From positions 1-64,000 of the forward strand of contig NZ_WWEQ01000004.1 in NCBI RefSeq assembly GCF_009857845.1: a stretch of DNA of 64,000 nt, read 5' to 3'. Made by a program: the position numbers and the translations under genes. The stretch's first letter is position 1; each line of letters begins with the position of its first letter. Of this stretch, positions 63,649 through 64,000 are shown piece by piece. A model generated the notes under the pieces. It saw nothing but the letters and a program-made list of their open reading frames with translations, did no database searches and was not told the DNA's origin. The DNA is from Brevibacterium rongguiense (lineage in GTDB: Bacteria; Actinomycetota; Actinomycetes; Actinomycetales; Brevibacteriaceae).

Positions 63649-64000
63649 GTCCGCCTCCTGGGCTGTGCGGTGCCGGTCGGCGTCCCCGCGCGCTGGGCGG
63701 GGCGGGGTGCGCGTCCGGCCGAGGTGCGCCCCACCGCGCGCAGGCGCACCCCGACGACCCCCGCCTCGGCGACGAGCAGGGCGAACGCGGGCAGCAGGAA
63801 GAGCCAGAAGAACTCGCACCGCGTGTCCACCGCCGACGGGCCGCTCACGGCGATCGGATGGACCGCCGGGGTCTCCACCGCCGTGTTCAGCGACTGCCCG
63901 GCGCTGCGGTGGGCATAGGGCACGTGCAGCTGCGCGGCGATCGCGCGCAGCCGGTCCTCGTCGATGCGCGAGAGCGCCGCGGTGCCGGTCTGCGGGTCCT
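63645..64000 (-). CDS. VWA-domain membrane protein, C-terminal fragment (cut by window end)
   Basis: The last 118 codons of a leftward gene that begins beyond 64000. The visible part reads DPQTGTAALSRIDEDRL, AAQLHVPYAHRSAG, then a single helix (FFWLFLLPAFALLVAEAG) and a short Arg-rich tail. This is the end of a BatA/BatB-like von Willebrand A protein. Confidence 0.75.
   Translation of the reverse strand, partial: DPQTGTAALSRIDEDRLRAIAAQLHVPYAHRSAGQSLNTAVETPAVHPIAVSGPSAVDTRCEFFWLFLLPAFALLVAEAGVVGVRLRAVGRTSAGRAPRPAQRAGTPTGTAQPRRRT

Overview
High-GC (about 72 percent by eye) Gram-positive DNA with dense, short-overlap operons, GTG starts and many leaderless promoters. The DUF222/HNH endonuclease gene, the SigK/RskA pair with a fasciclin lipoprotein, the actinobacterial-type Tad pilus locus and the MTase/ksgA/ispE context point to an Actinomycetota chromosome, probably Micrococcales-like. 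I cannot name a genus. The left edge starts with an 83-bp perfect inverted copy of sequence inside the first gene, so position 1 may be a contig end or an assembly fold-back.

Layout. 0.1-8.1 kb: one plus-strand operon with an M20 amidohydrolase, NAD(P)H-hydrate repair, an alanine racemase-TsaE fusion, TsaB, RimI, an SRPBCC protein, TsaD and a NUDIX hydrolase, which combines D-Ala supply with the t6A tRNA modification genes. 8.1-11.6 kb (minus): carboxylate-amine ligase, rhodanese, THUMP-like methyltransferase. 11.6-15 kb (plus): ksgA, ispE and two unusual SMR transporters. 15.2-24.4 kb: DUF2087 and DUF6176-like proteins, DUF222/HNH, a repeat-rich gap, a K+ channel, an ABC-F ATPase and a Tat-exported amidase. 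24.7-37.8 kb: a nucleoside uptake and salvage region (MarR, BMP lipoprotein, ABC ATPase, two permeases, cdd, deoA, frameshifted deoC, then phosphosugar mutase and purine nucleoside phosphorylase), interrupted by a small self-regulating HTH cassette. 37.9-43.4 kb: GNAT, YrhK protein, and a SigK regulon (molybdopterin oxidoreductase, fasciclin lipoprotein, SigK, RskA) with matching promoter motifs. 43.4-52.2 kb (minus): an EccC/EssC-like FtsK ATPase and a seven-gene Tad/Flp pilus operon. 52.4-56.5 kb: prfB, a PRC-barrel/DUF2382 stress protein, smpB and the tmRNA gene. 56.8-64 kb: zinc alcohol dehydrogenase, a Tyr/Gly-repeat membrane protein, GH3 hexosaminidase lipoprotein, M19 dipeptidase, class I amidotransferase, and the start of a VWA/TPR (Bat-like) membrane cluster cut by the window end.

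Regulatory theme. About a dozen genes have a TANNNT -10 hexamer only 6-8 nt before the start codon, i.e. they look leaderless. The SigK targets carry a CCGAAT/C -10 with a C(C/A)ATCC -35. The HTH cassette has two operator-like palindromes placed over its own -35 and -10. No CRISPR array, tRNA, rRNA, insertion sequence or prophage was recognised.
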